A DNA stretch of 64,000 nt from positions 6,886,266-6,950,265 of the forward strand of contig OX457047.1 of the NCBI GenBank assembly GCA_949752735.1. The letters run 5' to 3'. Made by a program: the position numbers and the translations under genes. Below are positions 1 to 12,413 of this stretch, piece after piece (within the stretch, counting starts at the first letter, position 1; each line of letters opens with the position of its first letter). A model generated the notes under the pieces. It did not search any database. It had not been told where the DNA came from and saw only the letters and a list, made by a program, of their open reading frames with translations. Origin of the DNA: Lumbricus terrestris. Lineage: Eukaryota; Annelida; Clitellata; Crassiclitellata; Lumbricidae.

Positions 1-108
1 TAGTCTTATTATAATAATGCTGATATTACTTTTATTTATTTTACAGATCGATGCGATAAGACTGTGATTGGTTGCTATGAAAACTCGTCTGTGATTGCTC
101 GGTATGAA

Positions 109-878
109 TTAACCCTCAGGCTACCAAGCTTTTTTTGTAACACTGACTACCAAGGGGGGGGTGGTTACCACCCCCCCTGGATTTTGGGTTTGGTTTGAGA
201 TATCATAACTTGTAATACACCATTCGATTCAGCATTCATTTCTGCACAAAATGGTATATTTAGGTTTAGAAAATATGAAGGCACCTCGAAATTATGAATT
301 TTTTACCATGGGTACCCGTCGATTCCACAAAATGTATGCTTTCGCATAGGGAATATATTAGATTCTGTGTGTTTTATACATGATTTATATATAAAAAGTA
401 GTTTACATATAATAAAGTCCAATATACAAATATAAAACTAGTAATAATTCTGTTTTATGTTAAATCAAAACAAAAAAACATGTTTTAGCCGCTGAAAAAC
501 GTTTACGCACACACATCGGTTCGCGTTGCAAAAAAACCCAACATTTTATACATTTTAATTTATTTTGAGCACTTCCGGTCATCAAATTTTAAACTATTTA
601 GTACTAAAAAATAGCCCTAAATGCCCTCTACAGAATGGCATAATTTATTTATATTAAAAAATAAATTATGGATAAGTTATAATAGAAAAAACATGACATT
701 TTTATGAAAATAAAACACCTTTATATATATTTTAATTTATTTTGAGCACTTCCGGTTGTCAAAAGACAACTCAATGAGCATGGAAATGTAGCCCTACATT
801 CCCTCTATAGAATGGTATAATTTGTGTCTCTTAATATTAAGGGGCGGAAAAGTTACAGACGATATTCTAGGGGGGGGG
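109..878. mobile_element. Left end of a TTAA-flanked (piggyBac-type) element, cut by the gap
   Basis: TTAA at 109-112 is followed by CCCTCAGGCTACCAAG and then a near-perfect palindrome at 150-180 (a G run, GGTTACC, a C run). This arrangement, TTAA plus CCC plus a subterminal palindrome, matches the complete element at 16442-17076. Inside it, a unit of about 178 bp occurs twice, starting near 552 and 730 (shared ATTTATTTTGAGCACTTCCGG, less the last base). The other end would lie in or beyond the gap, so superfamily assignment is inference. No coding sequence is visible. Confidence 0.4.
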
Positions 879-1078
879 NNNNNNNNNNNNNNNNNNNNNN
901 NNNNNNNNNNNNNNNNNNNNNNNNNNNNNNNNNNNNNNNNNNNNNNNNNNNNNNNNNNNNNNNNNNNNNNNNNNNNNNNNNNNNNNNNNNNNNNNNNNNN
1001 NNNNNNNNNNNNNNNNNNNNNNNNNNNNNNNNNNNNNNNNNNNNNNNNNNNNNNNNNNNNNNNNNNNNNNNNNNNNNN
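879..1078. other. Assembly gap, 200 N
   Basis: Exactly 200 N bases. The left flank ends in a G run and the right flank starts inside a satellite unit, so the satellite's left end and copy number are unknown. Confidence 0.99.
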
Positions 1079-4000
1079 CGGTCTGATTTTCGGTGCTTTA
1101 CCGGAAATGCCCGTCATCATACGTTCCATCCACCGCCACAGGGAGCGAACCTCTCTGCAGGCGAAGAAGATATGGACAGAATGTACAGCGGTTGGGGCGG
1201 ATGAGGTGCAACCGCTGCATGTAATCGTTTACAGTCAGTACACCGTGGGCGATTTTCCAATTAATTTCTCTCGCTTTGGGCGTCACCAGCCGGTTTCCAA
1301 CAGCTTTCCAAGTTTGACGGAAGTTCACCAGGGGTATTTATCCAGGATCACCGGACGCTTGACTTGTTGTTTCATCAGTATCTCGTAAATGTTCTTCGCT
1401 GTGAAGTCCTTTTGCCTTCGGGAGTATTAAAGTGGCCAACGATGCGACTTGCCGGTAGTAGAAACAAACATCTTGAATAGCGCAATATTCCATTATTTAT
1501 ATTTTCTGGTCAATGATTTTAAAGGTGTCTAATGACTATCTCTGGAGAAGGATTGTCCATGCTGCCGCCAATGTTCGGAGTGACGAATAGGGCACAGCCG
1601 ACGATGACGAATGGCATCCGTAATTTCTTTGATCATACTTACAAATGCGTAAATAATGTAATGTTGTGATTTTGTGCAATTGTTTCTATTTCCATTTAAT
1701 TTTTTTCTTTTTTCTTTTAATAAATGCACAAAATGATTACAAGAAATTTACAAGATTGACTTGTATTCTCAGTGCAACATGTATGCACTGAAACGATGCA
1801 CCACTAATTTAAAATGTCAACATTGAGATTGTCAACATCGCGTCCCTAATGAAACGATACATTTTCTTTTATTTAAAATATTTACAAGTCTAGTTTTAGT
1901 GACTACAGACTACTTTTATGACTTTTAGACATGCGACAATTCATTAATCGTATAATTATGTGCATGTTTTTAGACATACGACAGTTCGTTAATCATATAT
2001 TATTTGTGTTTACAGTAACATGGTCTCCATTAACTTCTGCCATGAGCGGAGGGTCCCCTCTGCACCACAAGTTTCTGAATTTGTCTCTGTCGAGTCTGAC
2101 AAAGTCCGCCTCTAACCGATTCTTCACCGAGTGTATGCACAGGCGGAGTATGTCCGTTCCATTCAACTGAACTTTATCGTACTTGACTCTACTTCTTTGG
2201 GTCCAAATGGCGAGGTTTAATTCCCCGCTTAAAACGAGGAGGGTCGAGAAGTCTATTGGGTTTAAATCCAATTCCCGCTGGAAGAGTATAAACGACGGTC
2301 TGATTTTCGGTGCTTTACCGGAAATGCCCGTCATCATACGTTCCATCCACCGCCACAGGGAGCGAACCTCTCTGCAGGCGAAGAAGATATGGACAGAATG
2401 TACAGCGGTTGGGGCGGATGAGGTGCAACCGCTGCATGTAATCGTTTACAGTCAGTACACCGTGGGCGATTTTCCAATTAATTTCTCTCGCTTTGGGCGT
2501 CACCAGCCGGTTTCCAACAGCTTTCCAAGTTTGACGGAAGTTCACCAGGGGTATTTATCCAGGATCACCGGACGCTTGACTTGTTGTTTCATCAGTATCT
2601 CGTAAATGTTCTTCGCTGTGAAGTCCTTTTGCCTTCGGGAGTATTAAAGTGGCCAACGATGCGACTTGCCGGTAGTAGAAACAAACATCTTGAATAGCGC
2701 AATATTCCATTATTTATATTTTCTGGTCAATGATTTTAAAGGTGTCTAATGACTATCTCTGGAGAAGAATTGTCCATGCTGCCGCCAATGTTCGGAGTGA
2801 CGAATAGGGCACAGCCGACGATGACGAATGGCATCCGTAATTTCTTTGATCATACTTACAAATGCGTAAATAATGTAATGTTGTGATTTTGTGCAATTGT
2901 TTCTATTTCCATTTAATTTTTTTCTTTTTTCTTTTAATAAATGCACAAAATGATTACAAGAAATTTACAAGATTGACTTGTATTCTCAGTGCAACATGTA
3001 TGCACTGAAACGATGCACCACTAATTTAAAATGTCAACATTGAGATTGTCAACATCGCGTCCCTAATGAAACGATACATTTTCTTTTATTTAAAATATTT
3101 ACAAGTCTAGTTTTAGTGACTACAGACTACTTTTATGACTTTTAGACATGCGACAATTCATTAATCGTATAATTATTATGTGCATGTTTTTAGGCATACG
3201 ACAGTTCGTTAATCATATATTTGTGTTTACAGTAACATGGTCTCCATTAACTTCTGCCATGAGCGGAGGGTCCCCTCTGCACCACAAGTTTCTGAATTTG
3301 TCTCTGTCGAGTCTGACAAAGTCCGCCTCTAACCGATTCTTCACCGAGTGTATGCACAGGCGGAGTATGTCCGTTCCATTCAACTGAACTTTATCGTACT
3401 TGACTCTGCTTCTATGGGTCCAAATGGCGAACTTTAATTCCCCGCTTAAAACGAGGAGGGTCGAGAAGTCTATTGGGTTTAAATCCAATTCCCGCTGGAA
3501 GAGTATAAACGACGGTCTGATTTTCGGTGCTTTACCGGAAATGCCCGTCATCATACGTTCCATCCACCGCCACAGGGAGCGAACCTCTCTGCAGGCGAAG
3601 AAGATATGGACAGAATGTACAGCGGTTGGGGCGGATGAGGTGCAACCGCTGCATGTAATCGTTTACAGTCAGTACACCGTGGGCGATTTTCCAATTAATT
3701 TCTCTCGCTTTGGGCGTCACCAGCCGGTTTCCAACAGCTTTCCAAGTTTGACGGAAGTTCACCAGGGGTATTTATCCAGGATCACCGGACGCTTGACTTG
3801 TGGTTTCATCAGTATCTCGTAAATGTTCTTCGCTGTGAAGTCCTTTTGCCTTCGGGAGTATTAAAGTGGCCAACGATGCGACTTGCCGGTAGTAGAAACA
3901 AACATCTTGAATAGCGCAATATTCCATTATTTATATTTTCTGGTCAATGATTTTAAAGGTGTCTAATGACTATCTCTGGAGAAGAATTGTCCATGCTGCC

Positions 4001-7000
4001 GCCAATGTTCGGAGTGACGAATAGGGCACAGCCGACGATGACGAATGGCATCCGTAATTTCTTTGATCATACTTACAAATGCGTAAATAATGTAATGTTG
4101 TGATTTTGTGCAATTGTTTCTATTTCCATTTAATTTTTTTCTTTTTTCTTTTAATAAATGCACAAAATGATTACAAGAAATTTACAAGATTGACTTGTAT
4201 TCTCAGTGCAACATGTATGCACTGAAACGATGCACCACTAATTTAAAATGTCAACATTGAGATTGTCAACATCGCGTCCCTAATGAAACGATACATTTTC
4301 TTTTATTTAAAATATTTACAAGTCTAGTTTTAGTGACTACAGACTACTTTTATGACTTTTAGACATGCGACAATTCATTAATCGTATAATTATTATGTGC
4401 ATGTTTTTAGACATACGACAGTTCGTTAATCATATATTTGTGTTTACAGTAACATGGTCTCCATTAACTTCTGCCATGAGCGGAGGGTCCCCTCTGCACC
4501 ACAAGTTTCTGAATTTGTCTCTGTCGAGTCTGACAAAGTCCGCCTCTAACCGATTCTTCACCGAGTGTATGCACAGGCGGAGTATGTCCGTTCCATTCAA
4601 CTGAACTTTATCGTACTTGACTCTGCTTCTATGGGTCCAAATGGCGAACTTTAATTCACCGCTTAAAACGAGGAGGGTCGAGAAGTCTATTGGGTTTAAA
4701 TCCAATTCCCGCTGGAAGAGTATAAACGACGGTCTGATTTTCGGTGCTTTACCGGAAATGCCCGTCATCATACGTTCCATCCACCGCCACAGGGAGCGAA
4801 CCTCTCTGCAGGTGAAGAAGATATGGACAGAATGTACAGCGGTTGGGGCGGATGAGGTGCAACCGCTGCATGTAATCGTTTACAGTCAGTACACCGTGGG
4901 CGATTTTCCAATTAATTTCTCTCGCTTTGGGCGTCACCAGCCGGTTTCCAACAGCTTTCCAAGTTTGACGGAAGTTCACCAGGGGTATTTATCCAGGATC
5001 ACCGGACGCTTGACTTGTTGTTTCATCAGTATCTCGTAAATGTTCTTCGCTGTGAAGTCCTTTTGCCTTCGGGAGTATTAAAGTGGCCAACGATGCGACT
5101 TGCCGGTAGTAGAAACAAACATCTTGAATAACGCAATATTCCATTATTTATATTTTCTGGTCAATGATTTTAAAGGTGTCTAATGACTATCTCTGGAGAA
5201 GGATTGTCCATGCTGCCGCCAATGTTCGGAGTGACGAATAGGGCACAGCCGACGATGACGAATGGCATCCGTAATTTCTTTGATCATACTTACAAATGCG
5301 TAAATAATGTAATGTTGTGATTTTGTGCAATTGTTTCTATTTCCATTTAATTTTTTTCTTTTTTCTTTTAATAAATGCACAAAATGATTACAAGAAATTT
5401 ACAAGATTGACTTGTATTCTCAGTGCAACATGTATGCACTGAAACGATGCACCACTAATTTAAAATGTCAACATTGAGATTGTCAACATCGCGTCCCTAA
5501 TGAAACGATACATTTTCTTTTATTTAAAATATTTACAAGTCTAGTTTTAGTGACTACAGACTACTTTTATGACTTTTAGACATGCGACAATTCATTAATC
5601 GTATAATTATGTGCATGTTTTTAGACATACGACAGTTCGTTAATCATATATTTGTGTTTACAGTAACATGGTCTCCATTAACTTCTGCCATGAGCGGAGG
5701 GTCCCCTCTGCACCACAAGTTTCTGAATTTGTCTCTGTCGAGTCTGACAAAGTCCGCCTCTAACCGATTCTTCACCGAGTGTATGCACAGGCGGAGTATG
5801 TCCGTTCCATTCAACTGAACTTTATCGTACTTGACTCTGCTTCTATGGGTCCAAATGGCGAACTTTAATTCCCCGCTTAAAACGAGGAGGGTCGAGAAGT
5901 CTATTGGGTTTAAATCCAATTCCCGCTGGAAGAGTATAAACGACGGTCTGATTTTCGGTGCTTTACCGGAAATGCCCGTCATCATACGTTCCATCCACCG
6001 CCACAGGGAGCGAACCTCTCTGCAGGCGAAGAAGATATGGACAGAATGTACAGCGGTTGGGGCGGATGAGGTGCAACCGCTGCATGTAATCGTTTACAGT
6101 CAGTACACCGTGGGCGATTTTCCAATTAATTTCTCTCGCTTTGGGCGTCACCAGCCGGTTTCCAACAGCTTTCCAAGTTTGACGGAAGTTCACCAGGGGT
6201 ATTTATCCAGGATCACCGGACGCTTGACTTGTGGTTTCATCAGTATCTCGTAAATGTTCTTCGCTGTGAAGTCCTTTTGCCTTCGGGAGTATTAAAGTGG
6301 CCAACGATGCGACTTGCCGGTAGTAGAAACAAACATCTTGAATAGCGCAATATTCCATTATTTATATTTTCTGGTCAATGATTTTAAAGGTGTCTAATGA
6401 CTATCTCTGGAGAAGGATTGTCCATGCTGCCGCCAATGTTCGGAGTGACGAATAGGGCACAGCCGACGATGACGAATGGCATCCGTAATTTCTTTGATCA
6501 TACTTACAAATGCGTAAATAATGTAATGTTGTGATTTTGTGCAATTGTTTCTATTTCCATTTAATTTTTTTCTTTTTTCTTTTAATAAATGCACAAAATG
6601 ATTACAAGAAATTTACAAGATTGACTTGTATTCTTTTATGACTTTTAGACATGCGACAATTCATTAATCGTATAATTATGTGCATGTTTTTAGACATACG
6701 ACAGTTCGTTAATCATATATTTGTGTTTACAGTAACATGGTCTCCATTAACTTCTGCCATGAGCGGAGGGTCCCCTCTGCACCACAAGTTTCTGAATTTG
6801 TCTCTGTCGAGTCTGACAAAGTCCGCCTCTAACCGATTCTTCACCGAGTGTATGCACAGGCGGAGTATGTCCGTTCCATTCAACTGAACTTTATCGCACT
6901 TGACTCTGCTCCTATGGGTCCAAATGGCGAACTTTAATTCCCCGCTTAAAACGAGGAGGGTCGAGAAGTCTATTGGGTTTAAATCCAACTCCCGCTGGAA

Positions 7001-7344
7001 GAGTATAAACGACGGTCTGATTTTCGGTGCTTTACCGGAAATGCCCGTCATCATACGTTCCATCCACCGCCACAGGGAGCGAACCTCTCTGCAGGCGAAG
7101 AAGATATGGACAGAATGGACAGCGGTTGGGGCGGATGATCTGCAACCGCTACATGTAATCGTTTACCGGCAGTTCACCGTGGTCGATTTTCCAATTAATT
7201 TCTCTCGCTTTGGGCGTCACCAGCCGGTTTCCAACAGCTTTCCAAGTTTGACGGAAGCTAACCAGGGGTATTTATCCAGGATCACCGGACGCTTGACTTG
7301 TGGTTTCATTAGTATCTCATAGATGTTCTTCGCTGTGAAGTCCT
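1079..7344 (-). repeat. 1,217-bp satellite derived from a LINE 3' end
   Basis: Tandem units begin at 1079, 2296, 3513, 4730, 5944 and 7013 (partial). The spacing is 1217, 1217, 1217, 1214 and 1069; the fifth unit has lost about 148 bp. The copies are almost identical. Each unit carries, on the minus strand, a decayed C-terminal end of a Tx1/L1-type LINE reverse transcriptase: a CTFC half-finger, then, after a frame change, HIFFACREVRSLW and a tail of about 100 residues ending at a stop. The AT-rich remainder looks like LINE 3' UTR. No unit can encode a working protein. The 140-residue and 79-residue plus-strand readings that recur in every unit are shadows. Confidence 0.95.
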
Positions 7345-7402
7345 TGATTGTGAGTTGTGGATCGAGGGAACCGACTAGTCTGAAGGTCGACAAGGCTCCC
7401 AA
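7013..7402 (-). pseudogene. Tx1/L1-type LINE C-terminal remnant at the satellite edge
   Basis: The rightmost satellite copy runs on past the point where other units join and keeps more LINE coding sequence: a reading from 7402 leftwards includes SLDPQLTIKDFTAKN and ILMKPQVKRPVILDKYPW. Where the array units have a TGA after KYPW this copy reads KYPWLAS, and its finger half reads CPFC. It is still frameshifted (the RQTWKAVGNRLVTPKARE segment lies in another frame). It looks like the source copy from which the satellite unit was amplified. The clade call rests on the C-terminal finger pattern and the WRLLHG-like segment (here WKIDHGELP). Confidence 0.6.
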
Positions 7403-7669
7403 AAGTTTTACCCCATTTTATATGCTGAATGTTTCAGAATTCGCCTTACATAGTCTATCATTATTCTGAAAGAAAGTCTCAGGCGAGGACGCCGAGGAGA
7501 ATATTTCTTCCGCCGCCGAAACAGAGTTATAAGGCTGGCAAAGACGTGAGGAAACAGCTATTACGCATGTATTTCCTATGGTATATATAGTGTCGCATCA
7601 ATTAATTTAAAGGTGACTAAAATCAGCTAGTCATGACATCATCGGTTCGTAAAAATATCACACAAAAGA

Positions 7670-7670
<1 letters not shown>

Positions 7671-7716
<46 letters not shown>
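7671..7716. repeat. (AAT)n microsatellite
   Basis: Uninterrupted ATA/AAT triplets, at the left edge of SINE-derived sequence. Confidence 0.9.
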
Positions 7717-7717
<1 letters not shown>

Positions 7718-7725
7718 TTTTCTTT

Positions 7726-8330
7726 AATTAAACGCCTGCAAGACGCACTGCGCTTTACATTTACAAGTTATGCAGTAATCTTAATTAAACTTAACTACTA
7801 ACTGAACAGACAAGAATTCCAAACATAAATAATAATATTCTTTATTGGAACAATCCGGTAGATAGGCCGCATCCGGTTACAGTGAACAGTTATGCAATCG
7901 AAGAAAACCACAAGAACAAAAATTACAGAAGACATAAATCTTAACTACTAATGTCAATCTCCAATAAATACAATACACGTCGCAAATAGCAGCCTACAAA
8001 GCACGTCCGCCCTACGGGGCTCGAACTCGGGTCCGCTGATCTCCATGCTATAGGGCTAACTGATCACACTGGCATCACTCAACTTTATAACCACTGGGAC
8101 TAAATAATCCTCCATTGTCTATTCCTGTGGGGTAATCCCAACAGGCTCATTGACTATACAACTTTAGTTAACTATTTAAGTTTTCGCTTTGATTATTGCC
8201 TGATTAATTTGTGATACTTGTGATGCTCTGTGTAACCTTATTACTGCATTAGTGTGCTTAATACACACGGGCCAATAAAAAAACTGATTTGATTTGATGC
8301 CAGTGTGCTATCCATTGCGCTACCGATGCT
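7726..8330 (-). mobile_element. tRNA-derived SINE cluster (minus strand)
   Basis: 7726-7810 matches the body of the SINE at 45380-45596 (GCACTGCGCTTTACATTTAC and following). A second, related SINE occupies about 7829-8076. Its tRNA-like head on the minus strand contains a B box (GAGTTCGAGCCCC) and its tail ends near 7829. The head appears split: A-box sequence (TAGCGCAATGGAT on the minus strand) is at 8300-8330, after about 210 bp of other sequence ending in (GATTT)n, probably a later retroposon insertion. 7345-7670 shows only the LINE remnant and unassigned sequence. Confidence 0.6.
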
Positions 8331-8886
8331 GTGGTGGAAATCTTCCTAGTTCTTAAGCCGTATGTTAGTTAACGAATTTTTTCATTTTTACATCATTTCA
8401 TTGAGGGGGATCAGAAACTCAAAACAACCCCGTATAGCTACGGGCTTTGATTAAGCCGTTGGTATACATTGACACATTATTTTAAAAGAATATAGGTTCC
8501 CAAATCATTCACTTTTTTGTGAAGAAATGATTTCAACATAGTTTCAGCCATAGAAGACATTGATTGGTGTGGAGAGACTTTATGTCGGGGAGAATTTATA
8601 TCGCGACTCCCATCTTAAAGAAACGATCGTTACCGATTAAAACTTAACAAAAATACAGAGAATCAAGCAATCAATGGACCCCAGTGACGTTAGCACAAAA
8701 CACTGGCTCATCGTTAGAGCGGTTTCCTTGCACACCTTTAAGACGATGCAAAGCGAGCTTTAAATACGCTAAAAGTTTAAATTCTTAAATTGGTCAAATC
8801 CGCAGTCGTTTAAAATAGGCTATTTATACATTCAGCTAAACATCGCATTGGGCCGATAAGTTAAAAAGGCTGTATTACGCCCAACC

Positions 8887-9195
8887 AATCTTTGCCGACG
8901 CAACGGCCTCTGTTGTCATAAGCTGTTGTTAAACCCTGGATCTGGGCTGATAGGGAAGTGCTCATGGTCCCGTTTGCTCGTACCTCCATCATGCAAAGTC
9001 ATGCTTTTTCTGTGGTTGGCCCAGTGGTATGGAATGCCATCCCACTTGAGCTGCGCCTGTTTCCTAGATCACTCTCTTAGACATTCTATAAGCACTTAAA
9101 AACTATTCGGTTTGGCGGTGGTGGAGTCAGGAGCGCCTCTGAGTAGCTTCTTTGAAGAGGCGCTATATAAATACTTGAATGAGTGAATTGAATGA
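8887..9195 (+). mobile_element. CR1/Rex-like LINE 3' end, truncated
   Basis: Decayed end of the reverse transcriptase ORF: LRSA-like start, then FSVVGPVVWNAIP-like at about 9000-9045, followed by the family's 3' hairpin (AGCGCCTCT ... AGAGGCGCT at 9131-9165), TATATAAAT and a GAAT-rich tail. The 8330-8887 interval holds one copy of the dispersed ACACCTTTA repeat (8731) and nothing else recognised. Confidence 0.75.
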
Positions 9196-10498
9196 ATCCA
9201 TCCGATAAGTTTGAGTTTTATATTTGTAAAGACTTGGAGACACGAAACTTCTAGTGGAGCACTTTAATCTCCTAGAATGGATAACGGTGCCAATTTGCTC
9301 TCTTTAAACACCTTCAAAACGTTGTCATTCTATACTATAATTATAGGCTTATAAGCACATTTCCGCTATGATGGCAACCATTCGGCTACGTGACACGCTT
9401 TGGATCTACGTTGAGAATAAGGGATTAACACTCAATTAATGAGGTAAAATATCAAACTTGCAATTACTACTTGGTTGCCAACTATATGAAAGCTCCATAG
9501 TATAGTCTATCTCTCATTGCAGCCAACTTTTCTGTATAAATAATGGAATGATTTCATAATTCTTTGATCTACATTTAAACTTGGTAGCCAGCTATGAAAG
9601 CGCCAGCCACAAAGTCACATACTTTTGACTCACCGTCTTAGATATGAATAGTCTATAAGACTTATATTTAGAACTGACTTCCAAAGCAGTTTGTCTTAAA
9701 AATTACTGATAACACCCGTAATTCTTAAGATTTTCATATTATAAACTTTTACCAATTAATAATTTAAATCAATTACTAATCTATTATGCCTATTTTTTTC
9801 AAAATTAAGTCGGCTTATACACGTGTGACAATCATGAAAGAGATGTAGAAGAGAACAAGGGACAATAAAGTGAAGTAGAAAAGTCCTGTAACAAGTGCAG
9901 ATGGAATATTTCGATAACGTTCAAGTAAACGACCGTGAAAGGCAGCTGCAGATGTAACTGAAACTACGGTCTACGCATATTCTTAAACAATGGAATAATC
10001 ATGGTGGAGAATTATTTTTAAGCTCTGTTTGCACACCTTTCAATACGCTGTTACCACTCCTATATATACTTGTCGTTATATTAAAACAACCGGTTCCGCC
10101 CGCGCTTACCGTGCTAACTTTGTAGTTCCCGCAAAATAAAGACTTCGCCTGTCACAATAATAATTATATGAGGCCATCATAATCACACTGTATAGGGGTT
10201 GGACAATCACCTCAGCCGGGAAAGGGGCAGGGTGGATGGTGAAAAACCTAAAATTTCACTATGAAAAACAACCCGTTTCCACACCTAAGCCACATTTTCT
10301 CAGCTATTCACCAGAAACCTTGTACCTAGACCAAGGACCCAGGACCATCCCGTCCCACACTTCTTACACTGAGGCCTAGATTATGGGGCGAAATACCGAA
10401 ATTTCTCTGGTAACGCCTGTTACAGCCAAAATTTTGCACTTATTGGCCTCAAACCTTCAAGCTCGTCAGAGATCAAACAGGAACACCCGCATACACAC

Positions 10499-10571
10499 AT
10501 CTATTACTACTACTACTGCTACTGCTACTGCTGCTGCTACTGCTACCACTACCACTATTACTACTACTAAC
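10499..10571. repeat. Imperfect (TAC/TGC)n microsatellite
   Basis: Triplet repeat within 40 bp of the donor of dynein exon e13, on its intron side. The preceding 9195-10499 contains two ACACCTTTA repeat copies (9305, 10031) and no gene I can support. Confidence 0.85.
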
Positions 10572-10608
10572 AGCAATATTTTCTTAATTTCTTTAGATGA
10601 AGTCTTAC

Positions 10609-10720
10609 GTGATGTCTGCATTTGGATGAAGTCCAAACGTCTCAGGTGAGTCAAACGTCGAAAGAGTTTCAATGAACGTCTTGTATTCTTCCACCGTCTT
10701 ACAAGTCGGTATCTTATAAC
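10609..10720 (-). CDS. DNAH5: Dynein heavy chain exon e13 (C-terminal region)
   Basis: Encodes 37 codons plus two bases: [20 protein letters not shown], then a segment ending [14 protein letters not shown]. This is the conserved piece of the axonemal DNAH5/8 C-terminal domain that follows FYTG. Acceptor CCCGCAG; donor AC|GTAAGA; an in-frame TAA follows at once, so the donor is well fixed. Phase 1 at the start joins e12 exactly. It leaves phase 2. The next conserved residues (YQSN-like) are not found to the left; the following exon-equivalent (e14) lies at 60.7 kb. Symbol denotes the group, not proven orthology. Confidence 0.9.
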
Positions 10721-11280
10721 CTGCGGGAATGAAAAGTACTTTTAACTTTTACCACGGTATTATATTTGTGATTATTGGCAGATTGACCACATCTAGCAGG
10801 ACCACCCCCTTTCTGGTTCCATAATTATTGCTCCCTTGAAAGAAGCCTAGCTCCTTTACATGTGTAGTAACGTTCAGAAAATGAAAAGTAGGCCTAGACT
10901 ACAAGTAAAGCTCAGTTAAGTCGGTATCTTACAACGGTCACAAAAGAAAAGAAGGTTGCAAGTAGTTTACTGTTGCGCTCACGTAAGTCGATATCTTGTA
11001 CCCTTCAGAACTAAGAGCACTAGTTAAGTGAACTTGTGTCGGTGTCTTTTAGCGCTCAGAATAAGAAAATTATAAATAAAGCTCGGTTAAGAAAGTATCT
11101 CATAGTCTTACAAAAATCAAAAGTTGTCTACAACTCAAGTTCGCTTAATTCGATTATTATAATTATGGCCGCATGAAATCAAACATTAAATTCCGATAAT
11201 GTCTTTATAAATATGGTAATCCTTATAAGATATGAAAAGTAAAAGTTATAATAGGCTCGATGAAGGTTGCCTGAACTTGC

Positions 11281-11431
11281 CTGTATAGAACTCGAATGAC
11301 TCTGAGAACATCTGTTCATGGAACCAGACCTTGGCATACGTGTTGAGTAGGCGCTTGTCATAATCATCCGTCACACGACTTCCGTATTGCACCTCGCCTA
11401 TCATGTAACACATCGTTGCCCACGACACACC
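11281..11431 (-). CDS. DNAH5: Dynein heavy chain exon e12
   Basis: 50 codons plus one base: [37 protein letters not shown], ending EFYTG with the split glycine. Part of the post-AAA6 C-terminal domain. Acceptor CTGTAG. The donor is GC, not GT: ACAG|GCAAGT. Only this cut restores the conserved YTGYKIP junction with e13; the nearby GT would give a stop. Phase 0 from e11. Confidence 0.93.
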
Positions 11432-11886
11432 CTACAGCAATACGAACAATAGCAATAACGAAGACATCCTGGCAAATACAATCTGTGCCCTATAGGCCAC
11501 ATCCATTTGAACTAACTACTAGTAAAAACAATGAAAACTTCATAACACGGATGCTGTATAAAAACGTTTACTAGGCTTCATCCGCTGCTCTCTTTGTGCT
11601 TGTTAACTGTCGCGCTATGTCGACTCTGATTCTGTCGATAAAACGAATATACCTAATAGAAAACAATAGGAATACCAATGTAGTAGGCTACTAACAATAA
11701 TAACAATTGTTTAACTTCAAGCTGATATAGCGCAGATTGATTACATTCAGTAGTGAAAGGATGATTTCAAGGATCTGAGGAGTGGAATTAAACTGTCGGC
11801 AGTCTGACAGGGTCTTCATCGCCTCCTGCTGTTCAATTTTCAATTTACCATCGCCATCTGCCATCTTCGTAACAGAGTGTCAACCA

Positions 11887-12110
11887 TTGTGGGGCGCGGT
11901 GGTGTAGTGGTGGCGCCGCTGCCTTGAAGCCAGAAGGTTCGATGTTCGAATCCGCCTCAAGTCGCCGCGTAGGGACCTTGGGCAAGTCCTTCACTCGCAA
12001 TTGCTTAGCGCTTCGGCGTGAAACTCCGATGCAGTGTTCGCTCTGCAGTCGGGAGCGCCTCTGAGTAGAGAGCTTTAAGGGCGCTATAACAAGTGCACAT
12101 ACAAACAAAT
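11887..12110 (+). mobile_element. tRNA-derived SINE with LINE-type 3' tail, full length
   Basis: Head with A box (TGGTGTAGTGG) and B box (GTTCGAATCC), a middle region with GGGCAAGTCCTTCACTCGCA, and a tail with the same hairpin as the CR1-like LINE (AGCGCCTCT ... GGGCGCT, then ATAACAAGTGCAC). Other copies in this window are at 12570, 41515/43306, 50030 and 55318. 11432-11887 shows nothing else recognised. Confidence 0.85.
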
Positions 12111-12240
12111 TACCCTAAACTCTTCCCTGGGTGTGATGGCCCAGACAATACACTGACATGATGTGAATCACAATAATTAATATGATCAACGATCAATGAC
12201 GTCGCCCTTTTCCTTCACCCTTTCTCGAGTTCTTGAGTTT

Positions 12241-12331
12241 CGATCTGTTCGGTTATTTATCTATCTTTATTTTCGTTAAAAATGGTGTGTAGTGATATCG
12301 ATGGGTCTGGGTCAAAAGGTGCACGCAAGTC
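12241..12331 (+). pseudogene. Inverted fragment of dynein exon e11 with its 3' splice site
   Basis: Plus-strand sequence resembles the minus-strand start of e11 and about 45 bp of intron before it: CGTTAAAAATGGTGTG against CGTTAAAAAGGGTGTG, then ATATCGATGGGTC in both, reading ISMGLGQKVHA against [11 protein letters not shown]. Similarity ends where the (AGT)n tract begins. It is about 0.5 kb from e11, which lies on the other strand. Confidence 0.8.
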
Positions 12332-12332
12332 A

Positions 12333-12413
<81 letters not shown>

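Noticed and set aside
822..7322. Repeated plus-strand readings of 140 and 79 residues in each 1.2-kb unit
   Set aside because: Antisense shadows of the LINE-derived minus-strand remnant; their conservation only reflects satellite identity.
1..10600. Second copy of C-terminal exons e14-e17 to the left of e13
   Set aside because: No GFFNPQGF-, ETRE- or GVALLC-like reading found on the minus strand; the gap and satellite leave sequence beyond the window untested.
10383..10649. Plus-strand reading with TTAG and GTGAGT like an exon
   Set aside because: The same bases on the minus strand encode GLHPNADIT of e13; the plus-strand sites are coincidental.
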